13,958 nucleotides of DNA from an uncultured Mycoplasmatota bacterium (GCA_900553765.1 USET01000016.1:1-13958); one strand, 5' to 3'; positions 6,658-13,710 are shown, numbered from the stretch's first letter. The notes: a model not told the origin generated them from the letters alone. Made by a program: numbers and translations.

Positions 6658-6686
6658 AATATAGCAAAATATCACACGCTTGTCCA
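6658..6686 (-). promoter_or_regulatory. Promoter of the antitoxin RNA
   Basis: Minus strand: -35 TGGACA (6681-6686), a 17-nt spacer and -10 TATATT (6658-6663), each 5 of 6 to consensus. The start would fall near 6651, about 54 nt before the first repeat. A second consensus TATAAT at 6616-6621 (no good -35) could give a start near 6609. Confidence 0.65.
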
Positions 6687-6797
6687 GTTGTCAGGAAAAA
6701 AGAGATAAATTTATATAATTGATGAATAAAACAATCTTCCTAATGTTATCAAAAGATCACTTCTTCAATAACTCTCTACAAATATGATATAAGCTAT
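6687..6797. other. AT-rich intergenic stretch without recognised features
   Basis: Upstream of the antitoxin promoter. I see no ORF of note, RNA gene or clear repeat here. The only regular structure in the rest of the 460-nt gap before the Nudix gene is the inverted-repeat block at 6798-6892. Confidence 0.5.
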
Positions 6798-6892
6798 AGT
6801 CCAAAATTCCTTCTATTTTTTATAAAAATAAAAACATAGACTCTAAATAAAAGCATCTATATTTTTACTTGAATTTTTATATTATTTGGACT
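6798..6892. repeat. Nested inverted-repeat block (MITE-like or 3'UTR structure)
   Basis: AGTCCAAA (6798-6805) and TTTGGACT (6885-6892) are a perfect 8-bp inverted repeat. They enclose a second one at 6830-6840/6856-6866, AAAAACATAGA against TCTATATTTTT with one mismatch and a 15-nt loop. The 95-bp A/T-rich unit ends 8 nt before the Nudix stop codon on the minus strand. It could be a miniature inverted-repeat element or the structured 3' end of the Nudix mRNA. Confidence 0.35.
6824..6866 (-). terminator. Possible terminator of the Nudix/murF transcript
   Basis: On the minus strand an 11-bp A/T stem with one mismatch (6856-6866 with 6830-6840) has a 15-nt loop. The 3' arm merges into TTTTTATTTTTAT. 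It lies 34 nt after the Nudix stop. The stem is weak and nearly all A-T. Confidence 0.35.
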
Positions 6893-6899
6893 TTATATA

Positions 6900-7400
6900 T
6901 TATTTTTCATACTTACAATCATTTATAACTTCATATTGCAATGAATCTTCTTGTAGTAAGCGTTTTGCTATAGATGGTAAGATAGAAGCTTTTTTTGCCT
7001 CATCATAACTAAGCCAATGTAGAGTCGTACCATCTTTGTCTTGCATTGTAAAAACTGTATCTTTGATAATGTTTGATTCCTCTGAAATATTTACCTTATA
7101 GATAAATAACAATGTTTGAACCTTATGAATAACTCCGTCTTCATCTTTATAATCAAAAAAATTTTCGGCAATCTCTGCAACGTGATAGTCATCATTCGTA
7201 ATATCATAGCCGACTTCTTCTAAAACTTCTCTAAGTAAAGCCTCTTTTGTCGTCTCCATGAAACGAACTCTTCCTCCTACCAACGTATAATTCGTATCAT
7301 TCGGCATTTTCTGAAATAAGTATTTCGAATTCGATTCAATTACTGCTGCCACCCTATAGTTAAATAAATCATTTCCATCTTTAAATTTAATATCTTTCAT
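6900..7400 (-). CDS. Nudix hydrolase
   Basis: Cytoplasmic Mg-dependent hydrolase of nucleoside diphosphates linked to another moiety; substrate unknown. The 166-aa protein carries an exact Nudix box GX5EX7REXXEEXGX at 43-65: G43, E49, R57-E58, E61-E62, G64. The N-terminal strand NYRVAAVIESNSKYLFQK leads into VGGRVRFME. Length and plain layout resemble small single-domain MutT-like enzymes. ATG 7400 has only a modest SD (AAGGAAAGAG). It lies 48 nt downstream of murF with no clear terminator between, so it is probably the last gene of the amidotransferase-murF-Nudix unit. It borders the AT-rich accessory stretch. Confidence 0.9.
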   Translation of the reverse strand: MKDIKFKDGNDLFNYRVAAVIESNSKYLFQKMPNDTNYTLVGGRVRFMETTKEALLREVLEEVGYDITNDDYHVAEIAENFFDYKDEDGVIHKVQTLLFIYKVNISEESNIIKDTVFTMQDKDGTTLHWLSYDEAKKASILPSIAKRLLQEDSLQYEVINDCKYEK

Positions 7401-7448
7401 AAACTCTCTTTCCTTGCTACTTCATTGTATCTTTATTTGCAAATTGTG

Positions 7449-8819
7449 TCAATTATTTTCATTTGAATCCGATAACTTCCATTCGTTCTTTATCTTTTCA
7501 GCAACAAAATCCAAATGCATTTTGCGTGATCCTTTCACCAAAATAAAAGTATCTTCTAATTTCGCATAATCTAATGTTTTCACTAACTCTTCAACCGTAT
7601 CAAAATGTGCGCATTTCTTTAACAGTTTTGGAAATTGCTTTGTTTCTTCTCCGATACAAAGGACTTCTAAATTGTGACATTTCCTTAATTTCTTCGCGAT
7701 TTCTCGATGAATCTTTTTTCCAAACGTTCCTACTTCCAAAATATCTCCAAATATAAACAGTTTCTTTCCATGATAAAGATTCATATAATCAATGTCGGCA
7801 AGTACAGAATCTAAACTAGCATTATATGTATCGTCGATTAGAATGTTATTCCTTTTCAAAGAAATCTTTTCTAATCTTTTTTCAAAACACGGCATCTCTC
7901 TCACTGCTTTCTGAATCAGTTCGATAGGGACATCACATAAAATACCCATTTCAATGGCTAAAAGTAAGTTTGTAAGTAGATGTTTACCACCATAGGGATA
8001 AAAGAAGTGATATTTTTTATGATCTTCTAAAAGCTGAAATGATAAAGTGTCTAAAGTCGCATCAATGTCGCTTACTTTTGTCATCGCATTTCTATGGGTA
8101 CCACAAAAACCTACCTGATAATCTTTCGTATCTCTTAACTTACTCAGTCTTTTATCATCTCCATTCACCAATAATATTCCATCATTTAATCCATCTGTAA
8201 TTTCCATCTTCGCTTGCATAATACGTTCCATGGAACCTAAGAATCCAATATGAGCACTTCCTATTTTTGTAATCATTGCTACATGAGGTTCACACATACG
8301 TGAAAGTCTCGAAATTTCCCCTTCATGATTCATACCCAACTCAAGAACACAAATTTCATCCGTATCTTTTAATGATAGCAAAGTAAGAGGGATACCAATA
8401 TGATTGTTATAATTTCCTGGGGACTTTGCCACACGATACTTTTGACTCAAAATATGGGCAACCATCTCTTTTGTCGTCGTTTTTCCAACACTACCAGTGA
8501 TCGCAATCAAAAGTCCGTGAAAATGAGTGTTTTTATGGTGTTTAGCAAGTGCGAAAAGAGCTTCTGTCGTATCAGATACCAGTATGACTGGGACTGAAAT
8601 ATCTTCTATCTCCTGCGATACGATGATAACGCCTGCTTTCTTTTTCTCAGCTTCTTTCGCGTAGATATGTCCATCTTGCGTCTTTCCTATAATAGCAATA
8701 AATATATCTCCCTCACTCATCGTACGCGTATCGATAGAGACATGCTCCTGTATTTCTTTTTCATCACTTCCTGAAAGTATCTTCCCCTTCACAATGTGCG
8801 CTATTTGTTTTAGTTTCAT
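7449..8819 (-). CDS. murF: MurF, UDP-MurNAc-tripeptide-D-alanyl-D-alanine ligase
   Basis: Cytoplasmic ATP-dependent ligase adding D-Ala-D-Ala to UDP-MurNAc-tripeptide, the last soluble step of peptidoglycan precursor synthesis. It has 456 aa, normal for MurF, and the three Mur-ligase domains. The N-terminal substrate domain carries SIDTRTMSEGDIFIAI (28-43). The ATPase domain has P-loop ITGSVGKTTTK (107-117), GNYNNHIGIPLTLL (135-148), ELGMNHEGEI (160-169) and GGKHLLTNLLLAI (276-288). The C-terminal domain has DDTYNAS (328-334) and FGDILEVG (356-363), the MurF version. The start is firm: AGGAGG 5 nt before ATG 8819. The first 56 nt overlap the end of the upstream amidotransferase gene in another frame, implying translational coupling. 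Confidence 0.97.
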   Translation of the reverse strand: MKLKQIAHIVKGKILSGSDEKEIQEHVSIDTRTMSEGDIFIAIIGKTQDGHIYAKEAEKKKAGVIIVSQEIEDISVPVILVSDTTEALFALAKHHKNTHFHGLLIAITGSVGKTTTKEMVAHILSQKYRVAKSPGNYNNHIGIPLTLLSLKDTDEICVLELGMNHEGEISRLSRMCEPHVAMITKIGSAHIGFLGSMERIMQAKMEITDGLNDGILLVNGDDKRLSKLRDTKDYQVGFCGTHRNAMTKVSDIDATLDTLSFQLLEDHKKYHFFYPYGGKHLLTNLLLAIEMGILCDVPIELIQKAVREMPCFEKRLEKISLKRNNILIDDTYNASLDSVLADIDYMNLYHGKKLFIFGDILEVGTFGKKIHREIAKKLRKCHNLEVLCIGEETKQFPKLLKKCAHFDTVEELVKTLDYAKLEDTFILVKGSRKMHLDFVAEKIKNEWKLSDSNENN

Positions 8820-9465
8820 TTTGGCCTCCTATCACTTGAAAAAATGCATCAAACAATTTCTTACTTACTTTATCATATGCAATCATAGACTCTGGATGCC
8901 ACTGTACTCCAATATAAAATTTTTTATGTGCATCTTCGATGGCTTCAATTATTCCATCTTTACTATAAGAGCTAACAAAAAAATCTGTATCTAAAACATA
9001 ATCATGATGACGAGAGTTCACAGGGATTTTCACTTCCTCTACAATTTCAAACAATTTTGTTCCTGGTTGAATCCAATTTTCATGCGCATACTTCACATCT
9101 TTTTGGTCATAATGATTTTTTATCTTCTCATCGTCCATTCGATCAAGCTTTCCACCTGCCATCGTCTGCATTCCTAAACAAATTCCCAACGTCGGGATAT
9201 CATGTTCGTATAAATAAGAGCAAACATATCGATCATATCCATAGATTTCTGATCCGCCTTGTAATATAACACCACTACAATCTTTTAATTGTTCTTTTAA
9301 TATATTACAATCTTCTTCATTCAATTCGTCATTTAAATGTATTGGATATATGAGATATGGTAAATAACCATACCCCATGATCACTTGTTTTATCTCTCCA
9401 TTGATACACCAATACAATCTTTCATCGTGTTTTTCTGGACGCGCCAACACCCCTATTTTTTTCAC
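8764..9465 (-). CDS. Class I glutamine amidotransferase-like hydrolase (peptidase C26, PuuD-like)
   Basis: 233-aa cytoplasmic single-domain class I GATase of the gamma-glutamyl-hydrolase/PuuD (peptidase C26) type. The nucleophile elbow GICLGMQ places the catalytic Cys at 96. His190 and Glu192 lie in GVQWHPES, and the oxyanion region is LQGGSEIYG (68-76). VNSRHHDYVLD (149-159) corresponds to the VNS-x-HHQ motif of gamma-glutamyl-GABA hydrolases. The substrate is not determined. The 56-nt overlap with murF suggests a cell-wall or D-glutamyl peptide role, but no MurT partner is present. Start codon is GTG 9465, with AGGAGG 8 nt upstream. Residues from about 216 (NETKTNSAHCEGEDT) look like a tail beyond the fold and are what overlaps murF. 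Confidence 0.88.
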   Translation of the reverse strand: MKKIGVLARPEKHDERLYWCINGEIKQVIMGYGYLPYLIYPIHLNDELNEEDCNILKEQLKDCSGVILQGGSEIYGYDRYVCSYLYEHDIPTLGICLGMQTMAGGKLDRMDDEKIKNHYDQKDVKYAHENWIQPGTKLFEIVEEVKIPVNSRHHDYVLDTDFFVSSYSKDGIIEAIEDAHKKFYIGVQWHPESMIAYDKVSKKLFDAFFQVIGGQNETKTNSAHCEGEDTFRK

Positions 9466-9481
9466 TTTTTATTCCTCCTAA

Positions 9482-9522
9482 AATAAAAAGCAATGCTAGT
9501 CCATGTACTTAGTCATTGCTTT
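9482..9522 (-). terminator. Hairpin spanning the yneF stop codon
   Basis: Minus strand: AAAGCAATG (9514-9522 complement), an 18-nt loop that ends at the TAG stop, then CATTGCTTT (9487-9495 complement), a perfect 9-bp stem followed by TTATTTTA. The next bases are the AGGAGG SD of the amidotransferase gene. It could terminate sirA-yneF or act as an attenuator ahead of the murF unit. Confidence 0.5.
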
Positions 9523-9714
9523 CATTGTTTGTTTTACTTGTTTTTGACTTGGAGTTCTCCCCATCTGCGACATCATCGCACGAATCATTTGTTCATTAAT
9601 AGGTGGATTCTTCTTCATATATTTCTTCATATAATTACGAGCAATAAAGAATCCTGCGATTGCTCCTACGATAAAACCACCTAAAATTTGTAATAAATCT
9701 ATCACAAATGCCAT
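9496..9714 (-). CDS. yneF: UPF0154 family membrane protein YneF
   Basis: 72-aa protein with one N-terminal TM (about 5-25, [21 protein letters not shown]). A basic stretch [20 protein letters not shown] follows, then [19 protein letters not shown]. The [26 protein letters not shown] pattern is the hallmark of UPF0154/YneF, a small conserved Firmicutes family of unknown function. AAGGAGG precedes ATG 9714. It lies 30 nt downstream of the SirA-like gene, the same order as sirA(yneE)-yneF in B. subtilis, which supports both calls. Confidence 0.92.
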   Translation of the reverse strand: MAFVIDLLQILGGFIVGAIAGFFIARNYMKKYMKKNPPINEQMIRAMMSQMGRTPSQKQVKQTMKAMTKYMD

Positions 9715-9744
9715 TTTTCATTCCTCCTTATATACTACATTTTA

Positions 9745-10191
9745 CTAGATATTCCCTATCTTTTCAACTCCTATTTTATTATATGAGGTCTTTCGGATTT
9801 CATGATAGTGTTTTGAAAGCCAAAAATAATCTTGATTATAAAAATCGCAAACAAATAAATCTCGACTATAATAATAGAACGTACGAAAAATGGCCGGAAA
9901 GTTTGAATTTGTTCGTACGATACAACAAGATGACTGTATTTGGACTAAGTTTCCTTCCGGAAAATGAAAAACGCCATTTTGTGGTTGTAATTGAAATTTA
10001 CCAGAAAGGTAGAAATTTAAAATCTCTTGATCAAAACGATGACAAACTTGATCGTAAAAAGAAATTCCATAACGTCCATAATGTTTTGGCATTAAAAATA
10101 AATGATGAAGAAGTTGATATAAATCTTTTGGCTTTTCCTTGTAATATGTAGTACATTCTCTTTTGATATGAAAAATATAGTAAGTTCGCAT
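9745..10191 (-). CDS. sirA: SirA-like sporulation inhibitor of replication
   Basis: 148-aa soluble protein. In B. subtilis SirA binds domain I of the initiator DnaA and blocks new rounds of replication at sporulation onset. Similarity is low but patterned. The N-terminus MRTYYIFHIKRECTTYYKEK parallels the SirA opening (YYxYLIKEEFxxHYxxRE). The ending DLFVCDFYNQDYFWLS parallels its closing block (xFLAFDFNxxxYGWLN). Length (148 aa) equals the Bacillus protein, and yneF follows directly. ATG 10191 is chosen because AGGTGAT lies 3 nt upstream and a TTTAAT -10-like box lies 15 nt upstream. The longer frame from 10260 would start inside a terminator. The protein is rich in Tyr, Phe and His. Whether the organism sporulates is unknown. 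Confidence 0.75.
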   Translation of the reverse strand: MRTYYIFHIKRECTTYYKEKPKDLYQLLHHLFLMPKHYGRYGISFYDQVCHRFDQEILNFYLSGKFQLQPQNGVFHFPEGNLVQIQSSCCIVRTNSNFPAIFRTFYYYSRDLFVCDFYNQDYFWLSKHYHEIRKTSYNKIGVEKIGNI

Positions 10192-10238
10192 TCTATCACC
10201 TATTTTATTAAACCATAGGAAAAATAAATAATTTGTCG

Positions 10239-10266
10239 AAAAAAAGATGAAACAAGTCATCTTTTT
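10239..10266 (-). terminator. Intrinsic terminator of the TasA-like gene
   Basis: AAAAAGATGA and TCATCTTTTT (10257-10266 and 10241-10250) form a perfect 10-bp stem with a 6-nt loop. On the minus strand the 3' arm runs into seven T. It begins 4 nt after the TGA stop at 10270-10272. Confidence 0.75.
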
Positions 10267-10269
10267 ACA

Positions 10270-11007
10270 TCAATTTGGTATGCCTAGCATTTGAAGAGCA
10301 CGAGTCAACCTGATAAATGCTGTATTTATTTCCTCCTCTGTTGCTCCTGAATCTTCCAATACCGATTTTGCTTGTTGCATTGCTGAGTTAAATTCTTGTT
10401 TAATCACATCCGCTACGTTCGATAAATCCTGCTGTAAGCCTTCATTATAAGCCATTTGTAGTTCATTCAAAATAGAAGTGGCTGTCGTCTGCTCATAATT
10501 TAATTCTATTTCTAACGTCTTTCCCATCGATGGTAGACTCGTCGCATCGGAATCAAAATCCACCCTTACCGTAAACTCTTTTGTTCCTCCTTTTTCTAAT
10601 ATTTCTCCTTTTGTTATTCCACTTATAGAATACTGTATCTCTGTTGGAACTTTTTGATTTGCTTCATCAATTCCTTGAATCTCTTTTAATTCTACATTAA
10701 AATTACTATCATTTTTAACAATCACTGTATATTCTGCATAACTGCCTGGTAATTCTAAACCGACATCAAAATTAGCAGTTAATTTATCTGCTCCTACACT
10801 TGTACTATTTGTTGTAGCACGATATACTTTCTTTTCTGTAATACTAGAGATATACACGTTAAAATTCGCACTAATCTGCGAAGTTCCTCGAATGTTTAAC
10901 TGTGTTGCTAATAATGCATATCCCGTACTAAAAACAAACAATGCTGACAGCACTCCTATGATCATCCATTTTTGTTTTGATTTACTTCTTCCGCCTATTC
11001 TCCTCAT
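10270..11007 (-). CDS. Exported TasA/SipW-type surface protein with helical FIVAR-like tail
   Basis: 245 aa. Basic N-terminus (RRIGGRSKSKQKW), TM or signal at about 14-32, then YALLATQLNIRGTSQISANF (30-49). This is the opening typical of TasA/camelysin-like proteins whose signal peptides are cut by SipW-type signal peptidases. Residues about 36-174 alternate beta strands, as in a TasA-like sandwich: AEYTVIVKNDSNFNVELKEI (91-110), KEFTVRVDFDS (143-153) and TLEIELNY (164-171). Residues about 177-243 are helical with a FIVAR-like pattern (FNSAMQQAKSVLEDSGATEE, then an Asn/Ala-x-x-Leu-x-x-Ala repeat). The role may be matrix, fibre or adhesion, but no partner (sipW, tasA, sortase) is visible. GGAGGGAG is the SD. 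It is single-gene, flanked by terminators on both sides. Confidence 0.72.
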   Translation of the reverse strand: MRRIGGRSKSKQKWMIIGVLSALFVFSTGYALLATQLNIRGTSQISANFNVYISSITEKKVYRATTNSTSVGADKLTANFDVGLELPGSYAEYTVIVKNDSNFNVELKEIQGIDEANQKVPTEIQYSISGITKGEILEKGGTKEFTVRVDFDSDATSLPSMGKTLEIELNYEQTTATSILNELQMAYNEGLQQDLSNVADVIKQEFNSAMQQAKSVLEDSGATEEEINTAFIRLTRALQMLGIPN

Positions 11008-11037
11008 ACAACTCCCTCCACCACTTATATTCTACTA

Positions 11038-11066
11038 ATTATAGTATAATCTATACATTTTAAAAT
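11038..11066 (-). promoter_or_regulatory. Putative promoter of the TasA-like gene
   Basis: Consensus TATAAT at 11038-11043 on the minus strand, 30 nt before ATG 11007, in the short gap after the parC terminator. The -35 at 17-nt spacing (ATTTTA) is poor. Confidence 0.4.
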
Positions 11067-11073
11067 TGCAAAT

Positions 11074-11095
11074 AAAAAGGAAGTATTCTACTTCC
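11074..11095 (-). terminator. Intrinsic terminator overlapping the parC stop codon
   Basis: Minus strand: GGAAGT (11090-11095), a 5-nt loop containing most of the TAG stop (11088-11090), ACTTCC (11079-11084), then five T. The 5' arm encodes the end of ParC, so the hairpin can form only after the ribosome leaves. Confidence 0.75.
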
Positions 11096-13613
11096 CATTT
11101 ATATCTATATCTTCCAAGAAATCATCGATCGTCATCATTCTCTCATCTATTTCTTTTAAAGAAACTTCTTGCACAGGAACATCGACCTTTGTATCTTGTT
11201 CCAATGTCTCTTGATCAATACAGTGTGATATTTCAAAAATATGATCGATTGTATCTTTTGTAAATGTCGTTCCTGTCGAATAACGATCAGCGATTGGAAA
11301 TTCTGTAATTTTATGTGTTTGACATTCGTTTTTCACAATCATTCCTAATTCATCTTTCGTCGTGATCATAAACGTATTGCGAATATAGTATGGATTCGTT
11401 TTCACATCACGGACGATCTGAATTCCTCGACGTGCACGTGCCGTTTTATCAAATTCAGATAATTTAATGCGTTTTGCTGTATTTTTTTCCGTAAATACAG
11501 TGAGGTATTCTATACTTCCATCAAATAGATGAGCTCCTACGATTTCATCATTCTTAAGTGTCATTGCCTTGACTCCTCCAGCTTTGACTCCAGTAATTGG
11601 AACCTCGTCGATTCCATACCATAATGCATATCCAAACTTCGTCGTCAAGAAAATTTCTGAATGACTTGAATTACTTACAGCAACAAGTTCGTCTCCTGCT
11701 TTCAACTTCATACAAGTCATCGGTTTTGAATAACGTTGTACTTCAAAATCTTTTAATTCACTTCGTTTAATCATTCCATGTTTAGAAACTGTCGTGATTA
11801 CTTGTGGTGCTTTAAAATCATAAACAGGAATACTTGCAATAATCGTTTCTTCTGAAGATAATTTAATGACATTACTAATATGTTTCCCGAGTTCTTTCCA
11901 TTTTAAATCAGGAATTTCATGAACCGGAACAAATAAGTAATTTCCTAAATTTGTAAACAACAAGACCGTATTTAATGTATTCATCTGATATTTTCCGATG
12001 ACATAATCGCCATCTTTTAATGTTGTCTCACCTTCTGCCATCGCATAACTGCGTTTTGAAACTCGTTTTACATATCCATCGTGAGTTACTACTACGACAA
12101 CATCTTCTTTTGGAATCATCTCTTTCGTATCGAGTTTGATTTCAGTAATTTCCTCTTTGATCACTGTCTTACGAGGAGTCGCATATTCTTTTTTGATCTT
12201 TCTAAGTTCCTCTTTCATAACGCTTTTTAATTTTTCAGGATCCCCTAAAATTGCTTCTAGCCCCTTAATAATGAGTAACAACTTTTGTTGTTCTTCTAAG
12301 AGAGCTGTTACATCGGTATTTGTTAATTTATAGAGTTGTAACATTACAATTGCTTCTGCTTGCTCCTCTGTAAAAGCATATTCGATCACTAAGTTGTTTT
12401 TCGCATCTGCTTTATTTTTACTTTTACGAATGGTTGCAACAACTTCATCTAAAATAGAAATTGCTTTGACAAGCCCCTCTACAATATGAACTCTTTTTTT
12501 TGCCACACTCAAATCAAACTGAGTTCTTTTCGTGATGACTTCTTTTTGATGTTTGATATAGGCATCTAAGATCGGAATGATGCCAAGGGTCATCGGACGA
12601 CGATTGACAATCGATACCATATTATAATTATAAGAAATCTGAAGTTCTGTATTTTTTAATAAATAATTGACGACAAATTCACGACTTGCATCTTTCTTAA
12701 GATCGATTACAATGCGTAGTCCATCTCGATCAGTCTCATCTCTTACTTCACTAATGCCTTCGATTTTTTTGTCAATTTTTAAATCTTCAATTTTCTTTAC
12801 TAAATTCGCTTTATTTACATCGAATGGAATTTCTGTAATGACGATCTGTTCTTTTGATTTGTTTTTGACAAAATCAATCTTTGAGCGAATCATCACACGA
12901 CCGCGACCTGTTTCAAATGCAGAACGGATTCCATCGATTCCTTCGACGATTCCTCCTGTTGGGAAATCTGGTCCTTGTACAATCTTCATAATCGTATCAA
13001 GTGTACAATTTGGACTGTCGATACGCTTGATCGTCGCATCGATCACTTCTCCTAAGTTATGAGGTGGAATATTCGTCGCATACCCCGCACTAATTCCAGT
13101 AGAACCATTTACCAATAAATTTGGATACTTTGCAGGAAGTACGGTTGGCTCTAAAAGAGAATCATCATAGTTTGGTGCCCATGTAACAGTTTCTTTTTCG
13201 ATATCTTTTAATAATTCATTACTAATTTTAGAAAGACGTGCTTCTGTATAACGCATCGCAGCAGCACCATCTCCATCCATCGAACCATTGTTTCCATGCA
13301 TGTCGATTAAAATGGCGTTCTGCTTCCACCACTGACTCATACGAACCATCGCTTCGTAAATACTAGAATCCCCATGCGGATGATAAAATCCCATAACATT
13401 TCCAACGGTTTTCGCACATTTACGATATGGTTTATCTACTGTATTGTGATCTTTATACATCGCATATAAAATTCTTCTTTGTACTGGTTTTAATCCATCC
13501 CTTACATCTGGAATTGCTCGATCCTGAATAATCGTCTTAGAATATCTTCCAAATCGCTCTCCCATAATTTCTTCTAAGGAGTATTCATATATCTTCTTGA
13601 TTACTTCTTGCAT
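11088..13613 (-). CDS. parC: DNA topoisomerase IV subunit A (ParC)
   Basis: 841-aa type IIA topoisomerase subunit that, with ParE, decatenates and relaxes DNA by double-strand passage. The winged-helix region has QRRILYAM (45-52), QRDR HPHGDSSIYEAMVRM (78-92) and catalytic Tyr122 in AAAMRYTEARLS. The coiled coil lies at about 370-480 and the C-terminal beta-pinwheel from about 500. The pinwheel lacks the GyrA box QRRGGKG; the related loop is TARARRGIQIV, which favours ParC over GyrA. QRDR Ser83 and Glu87 are unmutated at the usual fluoroquinolone-resistance positions. AGGTGAT lies 3 nt before ATG 13613. parE is not upstream, since the next gene is divergent. Confidence 0.95.
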   Translation of the reverse strand: MQEVIKKIYEYSLEEIMGERFGRYSKTIIQDRAIPDVRDGLKPVQRRILYAMYKDHNTVDKPYRKCAKTVGNVMGFYHPHGDSSIYEAMVRMSQWWKQNAILIDMHGNNGSMDGDGAAAMRYTEARLSKISNELLKDIEKETVTWAPNYDDSLLEPTVLPAKYPNLLVNGSTGISAGYATNIPPHNLGEVIDATIKRIDSPNCTLDTIMKIVQGPDFPTGGIVEGIDGIRSAFETGRGRVMIRSKIDFVKNKSKEQIVITEIPFDVNKANLVKKIEDLKIDKKIEGISEVRDETDRDGLRIVIDLKKDASREFVVNYLLKNTELQISYNYNMVSIVNRRPMTLGIIPILDAYIKHQKEVITKRTQFDLSVAKKRVHIVEGLVKAISILDEVVATIRKSKNKADAKNNLVIEYAFTEEQAEAIVMLQLYKLTNTDVTALLEEQQKLLLIIKGLEAILGDPEKLKSVMKEELRKIKKEYATPRKTVIKEEITEIKLDTKEMIPKEDVVVVVTHDGYVKRVSKRSYAMAEGETTLKDGDYVIGKYQMNTLNTVLLFTNLGNYLFVPVHEIPDLKWKELGKHISNVIKLSSEETIIASIPVYDFKAPQVITTVSKHGMIKRSELKDFEVQRYSKPMTCMKLKAGDELVAVSNSSHSEIFLTTKFGYALWYGIDEVPITGVKAGGVKAMTLKNDEIVGAHLFDGSIEYLTVFTEKNTAKRIKLSEFDKTARARRGIQIVRDVKTNPYYIRNTFMITTKDELGMIVKNECQTHKITEFPIADRYSTGTTFTKDTIDHIFEISHCIDQETLEQDTKVDVPVQEVSLKEIDERMMTIDDFLEDIDINGK

Positions 13614-13628
13614 GTTATCACCTCATTC

Positions 13629-13657
13629 ATTATAGCAAAAAAAGAGCATTTTATCAA
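13629..13657 (-). promoter_or_regulatory. Strong SigA-type promoter of parC with extended -10
   Basis: Minus strand: -35 TTGATA (13652-13657), a 17-nt spacer and TATAAT (13629-13634) preceded by TGC, an extended -10. The -10 ends 15 nt before ATG, so the leader is predicted to be only about 10 nt and to consist of the SD. Confidence 0.85.
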
Positions 13658-13681
13658 AGTTTCAAAAGAAATTCTTATTAG

Positions 13682-13710
13682 TTGCTTTTTCTCGTAAACT
13701 TATATATAAT
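13682..13710 (+). promoter_or_regulatory. Promoter of the gene starting at 13736
   Basis: TTGCTT (13682-13687), a 17-nt spacer and a consensus TATAAT (13705-13710), 25 nt before ATG 13736. Confidence 0.65.

Noticed and set aside
7401-7448. Terminator between murF and the Nudix gene
   Set aside because: Only a 5-bp AATTG/CAATT stem without a T-tract is present.
9708-10151. 147-aa plus-strand frame
   Set aside because: It is antisense to the SirA-like gene, which has an SD, a conserved neighbour and family similarity; this frame has none.
10192-10260. Longer N-terminus for sirA from ATG 10260
   Set aside because: It would start within the terminator hairpin of the upstream gene and lacks an SD; ATG 10191 has AGGTGAT at 3 nt.
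12667-13062. 131-aa plus-strand frame inside parC
   Set aside because: It is the reverse complement of conserved ParC coding sequence with no SD or family features.
11088-13613. GyrA instead of ParC
   Set aside because: No GyrA box in the C-terminal domain, and the 841-aa length with the TARARRG loop fits ParC better.
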